Assembly (NCBI GenBank): GCA_012931725.1
Contig: CM022946.1
Coordinates: 72,218,335-72,282,334 of the forward strand
From: Litsea cubeba
Lineage: Eukaryota > Streptophyta > Magnoliopsida > Laurales > Lauraceae
Reading direction: 5' to 3'
Length of the DNA stretch: 64,000 bases
This document shows, in pieces, positions 62,359-64,000 of the stretch. Position numbers and translations under genes: made by a program. Under the pieces are notes generated by a model. The model had not been told where the DNA came from and searched no databases. It saw only the letters and a list, made by a program, of their open reading frames with translations. How positions within the stretch are numbered: the first letter of the stretch is position 1; the number at the start of each line of letters is the position of its first letter.

Positions 62359-64000
62359 TGTAACACCCCGACCCGCCTTAATCTCGCTTTAGAGTTAATT
62401 AATTTAGATTAATTGCTTAATGAATGTTTTGATTGTGATTGGACTTGATTAGGTAGAATTAGTGGGGTTTGACCATTTACTAGGTAGGTTATGACTTTTG
62501 GAGTGTTTTGGGTTTTTGTGTGTACTTAGAAATTTCTGGGTTTTTAATGCATTGCATAGAGCATTTCATGGGCCTCAACTTTCATGCCTTGACCCATCAA
62601 ATTCGGATCCATTTAGGCCCATTCCCAACCCACTTAATCAGTCCAAGCCCTTTCTTGAAAGTTCAGTCCATTTTGTGGACTTGCATGCAACTGCTGGAAA
62701 TAAATTCCATAAAAGCTTATTCCAGCTACTTTCTTCTTCTTCTCTACTCTCCTTCTCTACTTCTTCATTTCTTCCTTCACTTCTAGCATCAACCAAAGGA
62801 TATTGCAAGGAAGCCATCCACCATTCCAACACTATCATCTTCTCCAACAAGACTCCATTTTCCAAGCTCAAGCATTCCTTCATTTTCTTCTCCTTGCACT
62901 TTTTGGGTAAGCTCTTTTCTTTGTAATCTCCTCTATTTGATGAGCTACATTTTCCTTTTCCCATTGTATTCATTTCAATCTTGAGAGTATGTCTAAGATT
63001 CGTGCATGTATCTTCTCCATTTCATTCATTTTCGTTTTCACCATTTTTAGGGCATTTGAGCTTTCATATTTGGGGATTTTCGAGTTTAACAAGGATTAGG
63101 TGTGAGAGCTAGCTTACAAGCACCAAGGCAAGTTAAATATGTACATTGATATGCATGCTTCCTTGTTTGTCTCTTGAATATGATCAATCTTGCTTAGAGA
63201 CCCATTTCTTGCTCAAAAATGGATTTTTGTGGTTGATTTCTTCTTGTTAATGTAATATGGTTTATTGATGGTTTTTATGAGCATTTTGGAAGCTCAAGGA
63301 CACCCTTGTGTAGTGTGTAAAACCTGGAATGAATGCCTTGAATGGCTTGGAAGGAAACAAAGAAGTTTCAGATTTTCGGACACAGGATTTGACCGTTCGC
63401 TCGAGCGAGCGTGAGTGAACGCTCGAGCGAAGGGCTCTCTGGGAGAGTTCGCTCGAGCGAACTTTTGGTCCGGTCGAGCGAACAGCTCTCTGTCTGGGGT
63501 CCGCTCGAGCGAACATCTGAACGCTCGAGCGAACCTGATACATGCAGTATGCAGATTTTCCAATGACCATAACTTTTCAACCGTAAGTCCATTTTTGGAG
63601 ATCTACATACCGTTGGAAAGCTCATGATGTGTAGAACCCAACAAAAAGTGAATTTATTGGAGTTGAACCTTTGAGAAGAATATATGTTGGATTTTACATA
63701 ATTGTGACAAATGGATGTTTACATGAACCGGAGATTGAACCGTAGCTTGTTCTAGTTGATTGGCCTGACAGATGGACTTGTAGGATGTGTACCCTGAACT
63801 TTTATCATGACCGATGGTTTGTTTAATTGTGGATATGGATTGAGCAACCGTACTCACAAGAGGGGCCTTGTGTTCTTCGGATTGTACCCGAACCAAATGT
63901 GTTCTATTAAGGGATTCGACATCCAAATTATGTAACGCCAAGGGGTCCTCGTAGCCTGATAATGTCGAACTCTTAATACTACCCTGAGTTGGACGGTGAA
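62359..64000 (+). mobile_element. RE-6: inverted partial copy of the 22904-25728 LTR, cut by the window end
   Basis: Starts TGTAACACCCCGACCC and follows the reverse complement of 25728 down to about 24117. Similarity is high in the first 200 bp and after about 63100, and lower around 62650-63000. A TATA-like CCATAAAAGC lies at 62707-62716, with a pyrimidine-rich leader after it. The 142-codon ORF at 62498-62926 has no domain and lies in the LTR. The remainder continues beyond the window. Confidence 0.85.
63390..63535. repeat. GCTCGAGC palindrome cluster in RE-6
   Basis: Same cluster as 24586-24730 in inverse orientation, nearly unchanged even though flanking LTR sequence has diverged more. 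Confidence 0.9.

Noticed and set aside
62498..62926. 142-codon ORF in RE-6 as a host gene
   Set aside because: It lies in LTR leader-like sequence, has low complexity at its C terminus, and no recognisable domain.

Overview
This window is plant nuclear DNA, probably from a eudicot, made almost entirely of nested long-terminal-repeat (LTR) retrotransposons. I see no host gene, tRNA, rRNA or CRISPR array. The plant call rests on Ty3/Gypsy polyproteins of the Tat lineage (two RNase H domains in tandem), a plant mobile domain (PMD) gene with GT-AG introns, plant-type TATA boxes, a gag start in plant context (AACAATGGC), and interspersed solo LTRs. I cannot name the species. All coding regions are broken by stops or frameshifts, so this is a graveyard of fairly young elements.

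Layout. 1-90 is almost pure G. RE-2 is a minus-strand Tat element whose remains run from 91 to 47047: 3' LTR 91-2525, antisense PMD gene on the + strand (3696-5276, 31694-32865, 34824-36855), gag-pol on the - strand (47047 to 38465). RE-1 is a complete + strand Tat element of the same family (5277-31688, about 26.4 kb). It sits inside RE-2's PMD gene and is flanked by the 5-bp target duplication ATCGA. It has a 5' LTR, PBS, repeat-rich leader, gag-pol (9792-18842), three short-repeat arrays, an antisense PMD gene (27995 to 20528), a polypurine tract and a 3' LTR. A 2.8-kb solo LTR (22904-25728, target duplication GCTTT) lies inside RE-1's PMD gene. A 1.96-kb Copia-like LTR (32866-34823) lies inside RE-2's PMD gene between two 220-bp direct repeats. 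RE-4 (47048-50458) is a 3.4-kb LTR whose two sides belong to different elements. RE-3 (50459-58981) is the 3' half of a third Tat copy (antisense PMD gene plus 3' LTR). RE-5 (58982-61664, minus) is a truncated LTR that RE-3 apparently interrupted. 61665-62358 is featureless. RE-6 (62359 to the window end) is an inverted partial copy of the 22904-25728 LTR.

How the parts work together. In the Tat family here the LTR promoter would drive a long gag-protease-RT-RNaseH-aRNaseH-integrase polyprotein. Between pol and the 3' LTR lies an independent gene on the opposite strand, with its own TATA box, 5' leader, 10-nt first coding exon, GT-AG introns and two tandem arrays upstream of its promoter. It encodes a PMD protein with a basic nuclear-localisation-like stretch and a C-terminal coiled coil. 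All three copies keep this architecture. Extra and antisense ORFs are known in the Tat lineage. The conserved promoter, splicing and cis-array organisation, and the 25-nt and 15-nt motif arrays between the two genes, are the parts most worth following up.
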